From Halobacillus campisalis (GTDB taxonomy: Bacteria; Bacillota; Bacilli; Bacillales; Halobacillaceae), in assembly GCF_030345335.1 (NCBI RefSeq), contig NZ_JAPVRC010000002.1:434001-498000 (forward strand): a DNA stretch of 64,000 bases, given 5' to 3'. Positions 15,003-23,674 of the stretch are shown here, piece by piece. Both the position numbers and the translations under genes were made by a program. Positions within the stretch are counted from its first letter, which is position 1; every line of letters begins with the position of its first letter. The notes below the pieces were generated by a model. It was not told where the DNA came from and did not search any database. It worked only from the letters and a program-made list of their open reading frames with translations.

Positions 15003-15057
15003 ATTAAAATTCACAGGTAAACGATTCTTGAAGAATTGCTTACCTGTGAATTTTAAT
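15003..15057 (+). terminator. terminator-like hairpin after the EAR RNA
   Basis: An 18-bp perfect inverted repeat (ATTAAAATTCACAGGTAA / TTACCTGTGAATTTTAAT) with a 19-base loop. The 3' arm ends in TTTTAAT. Its position just after the EAR element makes it a natural target of antitermination. Confidence 0.65.
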
Positions 15058-15084
15058 CTAAGAAACTAGGAAAGGAGAGAAGTG

Positions 15085-16905
15085 ATGACCTACCGGCAAA
15101 GACTATCTCTATTCATACTCATTGATTTATGTATTGTAATTGCCTCTTTGTTAATTATAAGGGTGTTAGTTGAATCACTGCTGTACGGTTCCGGAATTCT
15201 ATTAATCGTGACCATGGCAGTAATATTCATCAGTCATATTTATTTTTCCTTCAACCTGCATCTTTATAGGAAAGCTTGGGAGTATGCGAGTGTAAACGAG
15301 TTGATTGTCATTGGCAAGACGGTAACCTACTCTATTGTATTGACAGCACTTGTGCAGGCCCTTATTTTTCAAACGGTACTTGTGAGAATGCTTGTGCTTA
15401 CGTGGATGATTCATATTCTTTTAATTGGGGGCTCCCGTTTTTTATGGCGGGTATATCGAGATTCGATTATTCTCGTTCGTCAAAATCAGATAAGGACCTT
15501 GATTGTCGGAGCAGGATCAGCAGGTACCATGGTTACAAGACAACTCCAAAAAGATTCAGAGCTCAAACCGGTCGCTTTCATAGATGATGACATAAGGAAA
15601 CGCAACCTGGATATATTAGGTGTGCCTGTGGTTGGGGGTGTCCATGATATTGTGACTAAGGTCAAAGAGCTGGAAATCACTCATATAGTTATAGCCATTC
15701 CTTCCTTGAACAAAAGGGAGTTGAATACGATCTTTAATGAGTGTGCAAAGACGGAAGCGAAAACGCAGATTTTACCAATGTTAGAGGACCTGGTAACTGG
15801 AAAAGTGTCGGTAAAACAGTTTCGTGATGTTAAAGTGGAAGATTTATTAGGACGAGAACCTGTAGTGTTGGACACAGAAAGTATTTCGGAATATGTAGAA
15901 GGGAAAGTGGTTCTCATTACCGGGGCAGGAGGATCAATTGGGTCTGAAATCACAAGACAGGCGGCTCGATTCAACCCTAGAAAAATAGTATTGCTCGGTC
16001 ATGGTGAAAACAGTATTTACACAATTGATATGGAAATGAGATCAAACTTTTCTGATGCTGATATTGAATTTGTCACAGAGATCGCAGACGTGCAGGACGC
16101 GGAGAAAATGGTGATGATCATGCAATCTCATCAGCCAGATGTCATCTATCATGCCGCGGCCCATAAACACGTACCGCTTATGGAACGAAATCCAGAAGAA
16201 GCTGTAAAAAACAATATAATCGGGACGTTGAATGTAGCCAAAGCTGCCAGCTGGTACGATGTTGGCACCTTCGTCATGGTATCAACCGATAAAGCAGTCA
16301 ATCCGACGAGTGTCATGGGGGCGTCCAAACGGTTAGCGGAAATGATCGTTCAAAGCATGAATCAACAAAGCTCCACTAAGTTTGTAGCCGTGCGCTTTGG
16401 CAATGTGCTGGGAAGCCGTGGCAGTGTAATCCCGCTGTTTCGAAAACAAATTGAAAAAGGCGGCCCCGTCACTGTGACTCATCCAGAAATGATCCGTTAC
16501 TTTATGACAATACCTGAAGCTTCCCGACTCGTGATTCAGGCAGGAGCTTTAACAGAAGGTGGAGAAGTTTTCGTTCTCGATATGGGAGATCCTGTGAAGA
16601 TCGTTGATCTCGCCAAAAATTTGATCAAGCTCTCCGGCCATACCATTGATGAAATCGGAATTGAGTATAGCGGGGTCCGGCCTGGTGAGAAATTATTTGA
16701 AGAGCTTCTTAAAGAAGATGAAATTCATAAGGATCAGGTCTATCCAAAAATTTATATAGGGAAAACAGCGCAGTTATACATCGAAGAGATTGAAGCAATT
16801 ATTTCCAACTATGAAACGTGGAGCCGTGATGAATTAAGAGAGCGGCTTATACAGCTGGCCAATCATGCTGAGCAGGAAAAGCCGGTGCTGCCGATTATCA
16901 GCTGA
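15085..16905 (+). CDS. epsC: UDP-GlcNAc 4,6-dehydratase, EpsC/CapD/PglF type
   Basis: Membrane-bound dehydratase that starts UDP-bacillosamine synthesis. About four N-terminal membrane helices are followed by a first nucleotide-binding region (VGAGSAGT near 141) and the catalytic Rossmann domain opening at TGAGGSIGSEI (near 279). The catalytic motif is STDKAVNPTSVMGASKR, with Met in place of the usual Tyr of YxxxK, as is normal for this subfamily. The length of 606 residues is typical. The start is the ATG after AAAGGAG; a GTG one codon earlier also exists. The epsL-M-N homologues downstream complete the pathway. An intercistronic inverted repeat (TTATCAGCTG / CAGCTGATAA) follows the stop. 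Confidence 0.92.
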   Translation: MTYRQRLSLFILIDLCIVIASLLIIRVLVESLLYGSGILLIVTMAVIFISHIYFSFNLHLYRKAWEYASVNELIVIGKTVTYSIVLTALVQALIFQTVLVRMLVLTWMIHILLIGGSRFLWRVYRDSIILVRQNQIRTLIVGAGSAGTMVTRQLQKDSELKPVAFIDDDIRKRNLDILGVPVVGGVHDIVTKVKELEITHIVIAIPSLNKRELNTIFNECAKTEAKTQILPMLEDLVTGKVSVKQFRDVKVEDLLGREPVVLDTESISEYVEGKVVLITGAGGSIGSEITRQAARFNPRKIVLLGHGENSIYTIDMEMRSNFSDADIEFVTEIADVQDAEKMVMIMQSHQPDVIYHAAAHKHVPLMERNPEEAVKNNIIGTLNVAKAASWYDVGTFVMVSTDKAVNPTSVMGASKRLAEMIVQSMNQQSSTKFVAVRFGNVLGSRGSVIPLFRKQIEKGGPVTVTHPEMIRYFMTIPEASRLVIQAGALTEGGEVFVLDMGDPVKIVDLAKNLIKLSGHTIDEIGIEYSGVRPGEKLFEELLKEDEIHKDQVYPKIYIGKTAQLYIEEIEAIISNYETWSRDELRERLIQLANHAEQEKPVLPIIS

Positions 16906-17014
16906 CTTAAGGAGCAATGCTTAAAAAATGCATCTGGCAGCTGATAAGTCTAAACTCCAATAGATTAAGAAGAAGATAGGGAGCTAACGACATAATCGTA
17001 AGGATGTGAGGGCA

Positions 17015-18166
17015 ATGGTTCAGAAAATACTATTCAGCGCCACCGTCGATTATCATTTTAAAGCATTTCATCTTCCCTATTTAAAGTGGTTTAAAGAACA
17101 AGGGTGGGATGTTCATGTAGCAGCCAGCGGTGAAATCGAGCTTCCATATGTGGATCAAAAATATAATATTCCTATTCAACGCTCTCCAATAGACAAGAAA
17201 AATATTCAAGCTTATCGGCAATTTAAAAAGATTATTGATGATAATCAATATAACATCATCCACTGTCACACGCCGATGGGCGGGGCGCTTACAAGATTAG
17301 CAGCAATTAAAGCGAGAAAGCACGGGGCAAAAGTCATTTATACAGCTCACGGGTTTCATTTTTGCAAAGGTGCTCCGCTCATGAATTGGCTGATGTACTA
17401 CCCAGTTGAGAAGGTGCTTGCTCATCTAACTGATAGTCTCATTACGATCAATGAAGAAGATTACCATCTCGCGCAACGAAAATTAAAGGCTGCCAGCATA
17501 GAACTAGTACATGGAGTAGGCGTAGATTCAGAAGAATTCAAGCCTGTACCCTATAAAGAGAAAATTGCTTTAAGAAAGTCATACGGCTATCGGCCAGATG
17601 ACTTTTTATTTATTTACCCGGCAGAATTCAATGCAAATAAAAACCAGCAATTTCTGATTCACGCATTTAATCTAGTAAAAAACAAGATGCCAAATGCAAG
17701 GCTGTTACTAGCGGGTGAGGGTGCTGGATTAGACAATTGTAAAAAGATGGCTAAACAGATGGAAATACAAAGTAAAGTAGATTTTTTAGGATTTAGAAGA
17801 GATATGAAACAGCTTCTATCCATAAGTGATGTTGGTGTAGGTTCAAGCCTTCGTGAAGGGCTTCCAGTAAACATTATGGAAGCGATGGCTTGTGAGTTAC
17901 CCATTATTGCTGTTGAAAACAGAGGTCACCGTGAGTTAATTGATCATGATGTCAACGGCTGGCTGATTTCGAAGGACGAAGTAATAGAATTTTCGAGGAA
18001 AATGCAGGTTCTGGCAAATAATCGAGAATTAATAGAGCAGCTAGGTAAAGAAGGTAGAAGAACAATCGTTGGAAAATATAATGTCCCAAAAGTTTTAAAT
18101 CAAAAGAAAGTCATCTATCAATCCTATATGAAGGAAGAGGGGGTGGGAGAGTGGGCCGTCCGTTAA
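17015..18166 (+). CDS. epsD: glycosyltransferase family 4, EpsD-like
   Basis: Cytoplasmic GT-B enzyme. The N-terminal KILFSATVDYHFKAFHLPYL and HCHTPMGGALTRLAA segments are characteristic of EpsD-type transferases. The C-domain has FIYPAEFNANKNQ, the donor-binding GEGAGLDNC region and the E-x7-E motif (SSLREGLPVNIMEAMA). It probably adds the second sugar to the lipid-linked bacillosamine primer (inference from order). The start is the ATG after AAGGATGTGAGGG; a GTG three codons earlier abuts the site. Overlaps the next gene by 16 bp. Confidence 0.88.
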   Translation: MVQKILFSATVDYHFKAFHLPYLKWFKEQGWDVHVAASGEIELPYVDQKYNIPIQRSPIDKKNIQAYRQFKKIIDDNQYNIIHCHTPMGGALTRLAAIKARKHGAKVIYTAHGFHFCKGAPLMNWLMYYPVEKVLAHLTDSLITINEEDYHLAQRKLKAASIELVHGVGVDSEEFKPVPYKEKIALRKSYGYRPDDFLFIYPAEFNANKNQQFLIHAFNLVKNKMPNARLLLAGEGAGLDNCKKMAKQMEIQSKVDFLGFRRDMKQLLSISDVGVGSSLREGLPVNIMEAMACELPIIAVENRGHRELIDHDVNGWLISKDEVIEFSRKMQVLANNRELIEQLGKEGRRTIVGKYNVPKVLNQKKVIYQSYMKEEGVGEWAVR

Positions 18167-19266
18167 GAGTGCTCCACGTTGTTGTTAATATGAACCGGGG
18201 CGGAGCAGAAACTTTATTGATGAACTTATATCGCAATATTGACCGAACAAAAGTCCAGTTCGACTTTTTAACATGTAAGCCCGGCGTTTTTGACTCAGAA
18301 ATAGAAGATATGGGCGGTATTATACATCGCATTCCTTATGTGACTGATATAGGACACCTTGGTTATAAGAAAGCCTTAGTGAAGTTTTTTGAGTCACAAG
18401 ATTATAAGATCGTTCATGCTCACATGGATAAAATGAGTGGGATTGTGCTGCAGTGTGCGAAAAGGTCGGAGGTTCCTGTAAGGATTGCTCACAGCCACAA
18501 TACTCGCAGTGAAGGCGGAATTGTTAGTAAACTATACAAATCCTTTGCGGGAAGTCATATAAAAAAAGATGCTACTCATAGATTTGCGTGTTCTCAGTCA
18601 GCTGCAGAATGGTTGTTTGGAAGACAATCCAATCAAACGTATGTATTGAAAAATGGTATTGATAACCGAAAGTTTCTTTATTCCAGTAAAGACCGCCGGG
18701 ACGTCAGAGCCCAGTTGAATATACGTGATGATACATTTGTCATCGGTCACGTTGGAAGGTTCAATCATCAAAAAAATCATGAGTTTTTACTTGAAGTCTT
18801 TCAGCAATTTTCTATGGTACATGGCAATACGATCCTGTTATTGGCTGGAGATGGGGTTCTGAAAAAGAGAATGGAGATGAAATCCAGGGAATTAGGCATT
18901 CATGAATATGTGAATTTTCTTGGGGTCCGGGAAGATGTAGATAAGCTGCTCCAAGCTTTTGATATGTTCCTTTTTCCTTCTTATCATGAAGGACTGCCTG
19001 TTACCTTAATAGAAGCCCAAAATGCAGGGCTGCCCTGCTTTATTACAAATACTATAACTGAAGAAGTCGATATGGGGCTGGGGCTAGTCCAGCAATACCC
19101 TCTTACTCATCATCATGAATGGGTGGAAGCGATCAAAGCTTTATCCATTCAACGAAGCTCCAGGTTGATTGACCCGGACAGGCTTTCACAAAAAGGCTAT
19201 GATATCCAACAAACAGCTATGAAAACTCAAAACGATTATATTCAATTAGGGAGGGAGGTCAGCTGA
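18151..19266 (+). CDS. epsF: glycosyltransferase family 4, EpsF-like
   Basis: GT-B transferase with the typical start RVLHVVVNMNRGGAETLLMNLYRN, a donor-side HVGRFNHQKNHEFLL, LAGDGVLKKRM, and the retaining-GT4 E-x7-E motif in SYHEGLPVTLIEAQ. It is paralogous to the transferase at 25189 (same N-terminal pattern). GTG start with AGAGGGGGTGGGAGA upstream. Its TGA stop overlaps the proposed CTG start of the next gene. Confidence 0.88.
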   Translation: MGRPLRVLHVVVNMNRGGAETLLMNLYRNIDRTKVQFDFLTCKPGVFDSEIEDMGGIIHRIPYVTDIGHLGYKKALVKFFESQDYKIVHAHMDKMSGIVLQCAKRSEVPVRIAHSHNTRSEGGIVSKLYKSFAGSHIKKDATHRFACSQSAAEWLFGRQSNQTYVLKNGIDNRKFLYSSKDRRDVRAQLNIRDDTFVIGHVGRFNHQKNHEFLLEVFQQFSMVHGNTILLLAGDGVLKKRMEMKSRELGIHEYVNFLGVREDVDKLLQAFDMFLFPSYHEGLPVTLIEAQNAGLPCFITNTITEEVDMGLGLVQQYPLTHHHEWVEAIKALSIQRSSRLIDPDRLSQKGYDIQQTAMKTQNDYIQLGREVS

Positions 19267-20153
19267 AGCTGCTAACGATTTTTACACCTACCTATAATCG
19301 AGCATTTTGTTTGGAAAAACTATATCACAGTCTCGTAAATCAAACCAACCAAAATTTTATATGGCTGCTCGTAGATGATGGCTCTACTGATGAAACTGAG
19401 AAATTAGTAGAGCAATGGATTTCAGAAGCTTTAATTTCTATCACATATATCTATCAGGATAATCAAGGGATGCACGGAGCTCATAATACTGCTTATAAAA
19501 TAATGCAGACAGAACTTAACGTTTGTATTGATTCAGATGACTATATGCCAGAAGATGCAGTAGAGCAAATCGAAACATGCTGGAAGGAGCATGGTGACGA
19601 CAATGTAAGCGGCCTGATTGGACTCGACTCTTACACTGACGGGGAGATTATAGGGACACTGCTGCCTCAAGGAATAAAAAAGTCCACGTTATTTGATTTA
19701 TATAATAAGCATGGCGTCAAAGGAGACAAAAAGCTTGTTTATCGAACAGAGCTGACGAAGGAATTTCCTTATCCCCTTTTTGAAAATGAGAAATATGTTG
19801 GACTCGCTTATAAATACTACAAGCTGGATGAAAAGTACGAAATGCTGCTGCTCAATCAAGTGCTGTGCCGGGTAGAATATTTAGAAGATGGGTCTTCTCG
19901 TAATATGCTGAAGCAATACCGCAGGAACCCAAAAGGGTTTGCTTTTTATAGGAAGGAGCTGATGACACTGCAATTTGCCAGTGTCTCTTTTAAATTTAGA
20001 CAAGCCATCCATTATGTTTCGAGCAGCTTGATGAATAAGAATACAAACTTCCTGAAGGAATCTCCTAATAAAGGGATAACGACTTTTGCCATTCCTTTTG
20101 GTTTTCTTCTTTTCTTATATGTAACAAGTAGAACAAGGGACGTTCTTAGCTAA
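19263..20153 (+). CDS. glycosyltransferase family 2, EpsE-like, apparent CTG start
   Basis: GT-A enzyme with LVDDGSTDE and the metal-binding DSDD (CIDSDDYMPED). The conserved first strand TIFTPTYNRA lies upstream of the first ATG/GTG/TTG codon in frame (TTG at 19311), so the annotated-style start would cut the fold. Extending the frame reaches CTG AAG CTG CTA at 19263, with GGGAGGGAGG ending four bases before it. The CTG overlaps the preceding TGA as CTGA, like a classical ATGA junction. A CTG start is therefore the most economical reading. In B. subtilis the equivalent gene epsE also brakes the flagellum, but that function cannot be read here. Confidence 0.78.
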   Translation: MKLLTIFTPTYNRAFCLEKLYHSLVNQTNQNFIWLLVDDGSTDETEKLVEQWISEALISITYIYQDNQGMHGAHNTAYKIMQTELNVCIDSDDYMPEDAVEQIETCWKEHGDDNVSGLIGLDSYTDGEIIGTLLPQGIKKSTLFDLYNKHGVKGDKKLVYRTELTKEFPYPLFENEKYVGLAYKYYKLDEKYEMLLLNQVLCRVEYLEDGSSRNMLKQYRRNPKGFAFYRKELMTLQFASVSFKFRQAIHYVSSSLMNKNTNFLKESPNKGITTFAIPFGFLLFLYVTSRTRDVLS

Positions 20154-20186
20154 GCAGCTGCGGGGCTGCTTGGAAAGGAAATCAAT

Positions 20187-21257
20187 ATGACATTACTATG
20201 GATGAATCTATTCCTCGTTTTTTGTTTAGTATTACTAGCTAGAGTGCTCGCGGTTGAAGTACACACGAATACCGCCGTTTTATTTAAGCCGAATAAACTA
20301 TTTGTTTTCGTAGCTTTAATCTCGTTAGTAGCAGTAGCGGGGTTGCGTTCTAATATTGGAGATACTTTTTTCTACATGCACGCTTATGAAGTGAATACTT
20401 TTACATGGGAGTTAATCAAAGAGCAAAAGGATATCGGCTTTGGAGTTTTGCAAATGCTTCTCCAATCGATATCATCTGATCCGCAATTATTGATTTTGAC
20501 CACTGCTCTTATTACAAATGCACTCATTGTAATCGTATTGTACAAATATTCAAGGATGCTCGAACTTAGTCTTTTCGTATATATAACGGGTGGCTTGTTT
20601 TTAATTACGATGAACGGTATTCGACAGACGTTAGCAGCAGCCATTGCCTTTACAGCAATTAAGTTCTTGGTGGAAGGCGGCTTTAAAAGATATGCAGCAG
20701 TCATTTTGATCGCCTCACTTTTCCATCAGAGCGCGCTTATTTTACTGCCGGTGTATTTTATGGTTCAAGTAAAAGCATTCTCAAAAGCAACTTTAGCATT
20801 GTTAGCATTTGCTGTTCTTCTAGTAGCTGGATTTGATCAATTTTCTTCAATACTGTTTTCAGCAATAGAAGATACTCAGTATGGAGAATACAAAGATTTT
20901 GCGGAAGGCGGAGCAAATTTCTTAAGGGTAGCAGTCGAAGGGGCACCACTGTTTGTAGCTTACCTCGGAAGAGATCGATTAAGAGAAGTTATGCCAAACA
21001 GCGACGTTATTATCAATATGTGCTTAATCGGATTTGTTTTCATGGTGGTTTCCACTCAAAATTGGATCTTTGCACGATTTTCTATTTATTTTGGACTTTA
21101 TCAATTAATTCTCATTTCATGGCTCGTTCTTCTCTTCAGGGATCGGGATGAAAAGCTGGTATATTACGGGATACTTGTTTGTTATTTATTTTATTATTTT
21201 TATGAAAATGTCATAACATTAAATATTTCTTATGAAAGCCATTATTTATTGTGGTAA
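20187..21257 (+). CDS. epsG: EpsG-family polysaccharide polymerase
   Basis: Integral membrane protein of 356 residues with about ten hydrophobic helices. Family hallmarks are GLRSNIGDTFFYMHAYE after the second helix, NGIRQTLAAAIAF and FHQSALILLPVYF. EpsG proteins are the Wzy-like polymerases that join repeat units on the outer face of the membrane. Begins 33 bp after the GT2 gene; a small AAGCAGC/GCTGCTT hairpin lies in that gap just before the AAAGG ribosome site and may tune translation. Confidence 0.85.
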   Translation: MTLLWMNLFLVFCLVLLARVLAVEVHTNTAVLFKPNKLFVFVALISLVAVAGLRSNIGDTFFYMHAYEVNTFTWELIKEQKDIGFGVLQMLLQSISSDPQLLILTTALITNALIVIVLYKYSRMLELSLFVYITGGLFLITMNGIRQTLAAAIAFTAIKFLVEGGFKRYAAVILIASLFHQSALILLPVYFMVQVKAFSKATLALLAFAVLLVAGFDQFSSILFSAIEDTQYGEYKDFAEGGANFLRVAVEGAPLFVAYLGRDRLREVMPNSDVIINMCLIGFVFMVVSTQNWIFARFSIYFGLYQLILISWLVLLFRDRDEKLVYYGILVCYLFYYFYENVITLNISYESHYLLW

Positions 21258-21269
21258 GGGGGAGAAAAA

Positions 21270-22355
21270 ATGGCGATCTTAGTAACGGGCGGAGCGGGAT
21301 ACATCGGGAGTCATACATGTGTCGAACTGCTAATTGAAGGATATGAGATAGTAGTGGTAGATAACTTTTCAAACAGTCATCATGAATCATTAAGAAGAGT
21401 AACTGAAATTACGGGTAAAACTTTTAAAATCTATGAGTTCGATCTTATGGATAAGGAAGAACTTGAGAACATATTTGAAGAAAATGATATTGAAGCCGTC
21501 GTTCATTTTGCCGGGTTAAAGGCAGTTGGAGAATCGGTGAATGAACCGCTCTGGTATTATGCAAATAACGTAATTGGCACGGTTATTCTCTGCGAGGTCA
21601 TGAAAAAGCATAATGTAAAAAAACTCGTGTTCAGCTCCTCTGCAACGGTTTATGGTAATAGTGATGAAGTACCGATCAAAGAAGATGCTCTCTTATCAGC
21701 AACTAATCCTTATGGAAGGACAAAGCTGATGATTGAAGAGATCCTAAGAGATCTCTACTTATCTGATCCAAAGTGGAGCATTGCTCTGCTAAGGTATTTC
21801 AACCCTATCGGGGCTCATGAAAGTGGAAGAATTGGAGAAGCTCCGAATGGAGTTCCTAATAACCTGCTTCCTTATATATCTCAAGTAGCTGTAGGTAAAT
21901 TAGATCGTTTGAACATATTTGGAGACAATTACCCAACGAAAGACGGTACAGGCATACGTGATTATATCCATGTAGTAGATCTGGCAGCAGGACATTGCAG
22001 AGCTATAGAAAAGGTGCAGTCATCTACTGGAGTGGAAGCTTACAATCTCGGAACAGGCAGAGGCTATAGCGTGTTTGAAATGATCGATGCATTTGAAATG
22101 GCCTCAGATAAACTCATTCCATATACCATTTTAAAAAGGAGGCCAGGAGATGTTGCTGTCTGTTATGCAAATGCCACTAAGGCTTTTGAAGAGTTAGGAT
22201 GGGAGGCCGTTCATGGGATTGACAAGATGTGCCAGGATACATGGAGATGGCAAGTGAATAATCCGAATGGTTATGATAATTTGAACGCTTTGATGAAACC
22301 AAAAGAACCTTTGCTGAAACAGGCAAAGGATTTTTTTATACCTGTTAGTAAATGA
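21270..22355 (+). CDS. galE: UDP-glucose 4-epimerase
   Basis: Interconverts UDP-glucose/galactose (and often the N-acetyl forms). Short-chain dehydrogenase fold with ILVTGGAGYIGSH at the N-terminus, SSSATVYGN, the catalytic YGRTK, and PYISQVAVGK and GTGIRDYIHVVDLA. The 361 residues are about 25-30 longer than most GalE because of a C-terminal tail (LMKPKEPLLKQAKDFFIPVSK region). Embedded between EpsG and EpsL homologues, it likely supplies a galacto-configured precursor to this polymer. GGGGGAG ribosome site upstream. Confidence 0.93.
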   Translation: MAILVTGGAGYIGSHTCVELLIEGYEIVVVDNFSNSHHESLRRVTEITGKTFKIYEFDLMDKEELENIFEENDIEAVVHFAGLKAVGESVNEPLWYYANNVIGTVILCEVMKKHNVKKLVFSSSATVYGNSDEVPIKEDALLSATNPYGRTKLMIEEILRDLYLSDPKWSIALLRYFNPIGAHESGRIGEAPNGVPNNLLPYISQVAVGKLDRLNIFGDNYPTKDGTGIRDYIHVVDLAAGHCRAIEKVQSSTGVEAYNLGTGRGYSVFEMIDAFEMASDKLIPYTILKRRPGDVAVCYANATKAFEELGWEAVHGIDKMCQDTWRWQVNNPNGYDNLNALMKPKEPLLKQAKDFFIPVSK

Positions 22356-22380
22356 ATGATAGGTACAGGAGATGGAACCT

Positions 22381-22965
22381 ATGAAAAGGACTATAGACAT
22401 AACGATTTCACTACTTCTTTTATTAATCTGCTCTCCTCTCATATTCTGTGCAGGGATGTTAGTGAAAATGACAATGGGGTCACCGATACTGTTTAAGCAG
22501 GAACGTCCTGGATTACATGAAAAGCCATTTCATCTTTATAAACTGAGAACGATGAAAGATGGAGAGAATGTGCCCGATGAGATGAGAGTAACAAAAGCCG
22601 GAAAATTTTTAAGAAAGTACAGCCTGGATGAATTCCCGCAGCTGATCAATGTCGTTAAGGGGGACATGAGTTTAGTAGGGCCAAGACCTCTGCTCACGGA
22701 ATATTTGCCGCTTTATACAAAAGAACAAGCTATGAGGCATGAAGTAAGACCTGGTATTACAGGCTGGGCCCAGGTAAACGGAAGAAATAGTATCTCGTGG
22801 GAAGAGAAGTTTAAGTATGACACATGGTATGTCAGAAATCATAGCCTGATGTTAGATACGAAAATCTTATGGAGAACGATACGAAAGGTGATGAAGAAAG
22901 AAGGAATAACACCTGAAGGGCGTGGAGCAATGGAAAAATTTACAGGCTCTCGAAAAGTGATGTAG
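22381..22965 (+). CDS. epsL: bacterial sugar transferase, EpsL/PglC type
   Basis: Initiating phosphoglycosyltransferase that loads a sugar-phosphate, probably diacetyl-bacillosamine phosphate, onto undecaprenyl phosphate. Monotopic PglC-like: a hydrophobic N-terminal helix (ITISLLLLLICSPLIF), the FKQERPGLHEKPF region, TMKDG, RKYSLDEFPQLINV with the catalytic Asp-Glu pair, and the C-terminal RPGITGWAQVNGRN. The start is the ATG nine bases after AGGAG; an ATG three codons earlier overlaps the site. One base separates it from the acetyltransferase gene. Confidence 0.92.
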   Translation: MKRTIDITISLLLLLICSPLIFCAGMLVKMTMGSPILFKQERPGLHEKPFHLYKLRTMKDGENVPDEMRVTKAGKFLRKYSLDEFPQLINVVKGDMSLVGPRPLLTEYLPLYTKEQAMRHEVRPGITGWAQVNGRNSISWEEKFKYDTWYVRNHSLMLDTKILWRTIRKVMKKEGITPEGRGAMEKFTGSRKVM

Positions 22966-22966
22966 G

Positions 22967-23674
22967 ATGAAAATTATATTAATTGGTGATGGGGGACACA
23001 GCAGGGTTATTCGGGATATTATTTTAGCAAAAGGTGATGAAGTTTACGCTGTTTTAGATGATAAGTATACGAGAGGTACTGAAAAGGCAGGGAAATATTA
23101 CGGACCAGTCGCTCACCTTCATGAAATCATGAATGAGGATTCTAAAGTAGTCATAGCTATCGGCAATAATCTAATTAGAAAAAGGATAATGGAAAGGTTA
23201 AATATCAACCTGGAACAATACTCAACATTAATTCATCCAACAGCCTTTGTCAGTTCGACTGCTGAAATTGGAAGAGGAACAGTGATTATGCCTTACGCGG
23301 TCATTAACGCTTCAGCACGTGTAGGGAATCATTGTATTATTAATTCTTCTGCCATTGTAGAGCATGATAATACAATCGGTGATTTTTGCCATATCTGCCC
23401 TAACGTTACATTAACCGGAGACGTATTACTTGGCGAAGGCGTTGAGATGGGCGCTGCGTCTGCCGTCATACCTGGTAAAAGTATAGGCAGCTGGTCCATA
23501 GTAGGGGCTGGATCAACCGTCATCCGCAATGTTTCGGCTCATAGTAAAGTTGCTGGATCGCCAGCGAAAAGCATAAGAAAATCGATGCCAATCAAGTTTT
23601 TACAACGATCAGGGGGTGATTCATATGAAAAACTCAAGAATTTTTCTCTCCCCGCCACACATGACAGGAAATGA
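22967..23674 (+). CDS. epsM: UDP-bacillosamine N-acetyltransferase, NeuD/PglD/EpsM type
   Basis: Transfers acetyl from acetyl-CoA to the 4-amino sugar. The N-terminal Rossmann-like domain starts IILIGDGGHSRVIRDI. A left-handed beta-helix of hexapeptide repeats follows, with the catalytic His in SSAIVEHDNTIGDFCHI. The C-terminus MPIKFLQRS runs about 25 residues past the usual end and overlaps the aminotransferase gene by 50 bp. Its place between EpsL and EpsN homologues matches B. subtilis. Confidence 0.9.
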   Translation: MKIILIGDGGHSRVIRDIILAKGDEVYAVLDDKYTRGTEKAGKYYGPVAHLHEIMNEDSKVVIAIGNNLIRKRIMERLNINLEQYSTLIHPTAFVSSTAEIGRGTVIMPYAVINASARVGNHCIINSSAIVEHDNTIGDFCHICPNVTLTGDVLLGEGVEMGAASAVIPGKSIGSWSIVGAGSTVIRNVSAHSKVAGSPAKSIRKSMPIKFLQRSGGDSYEKLKNFSLPATHDRK

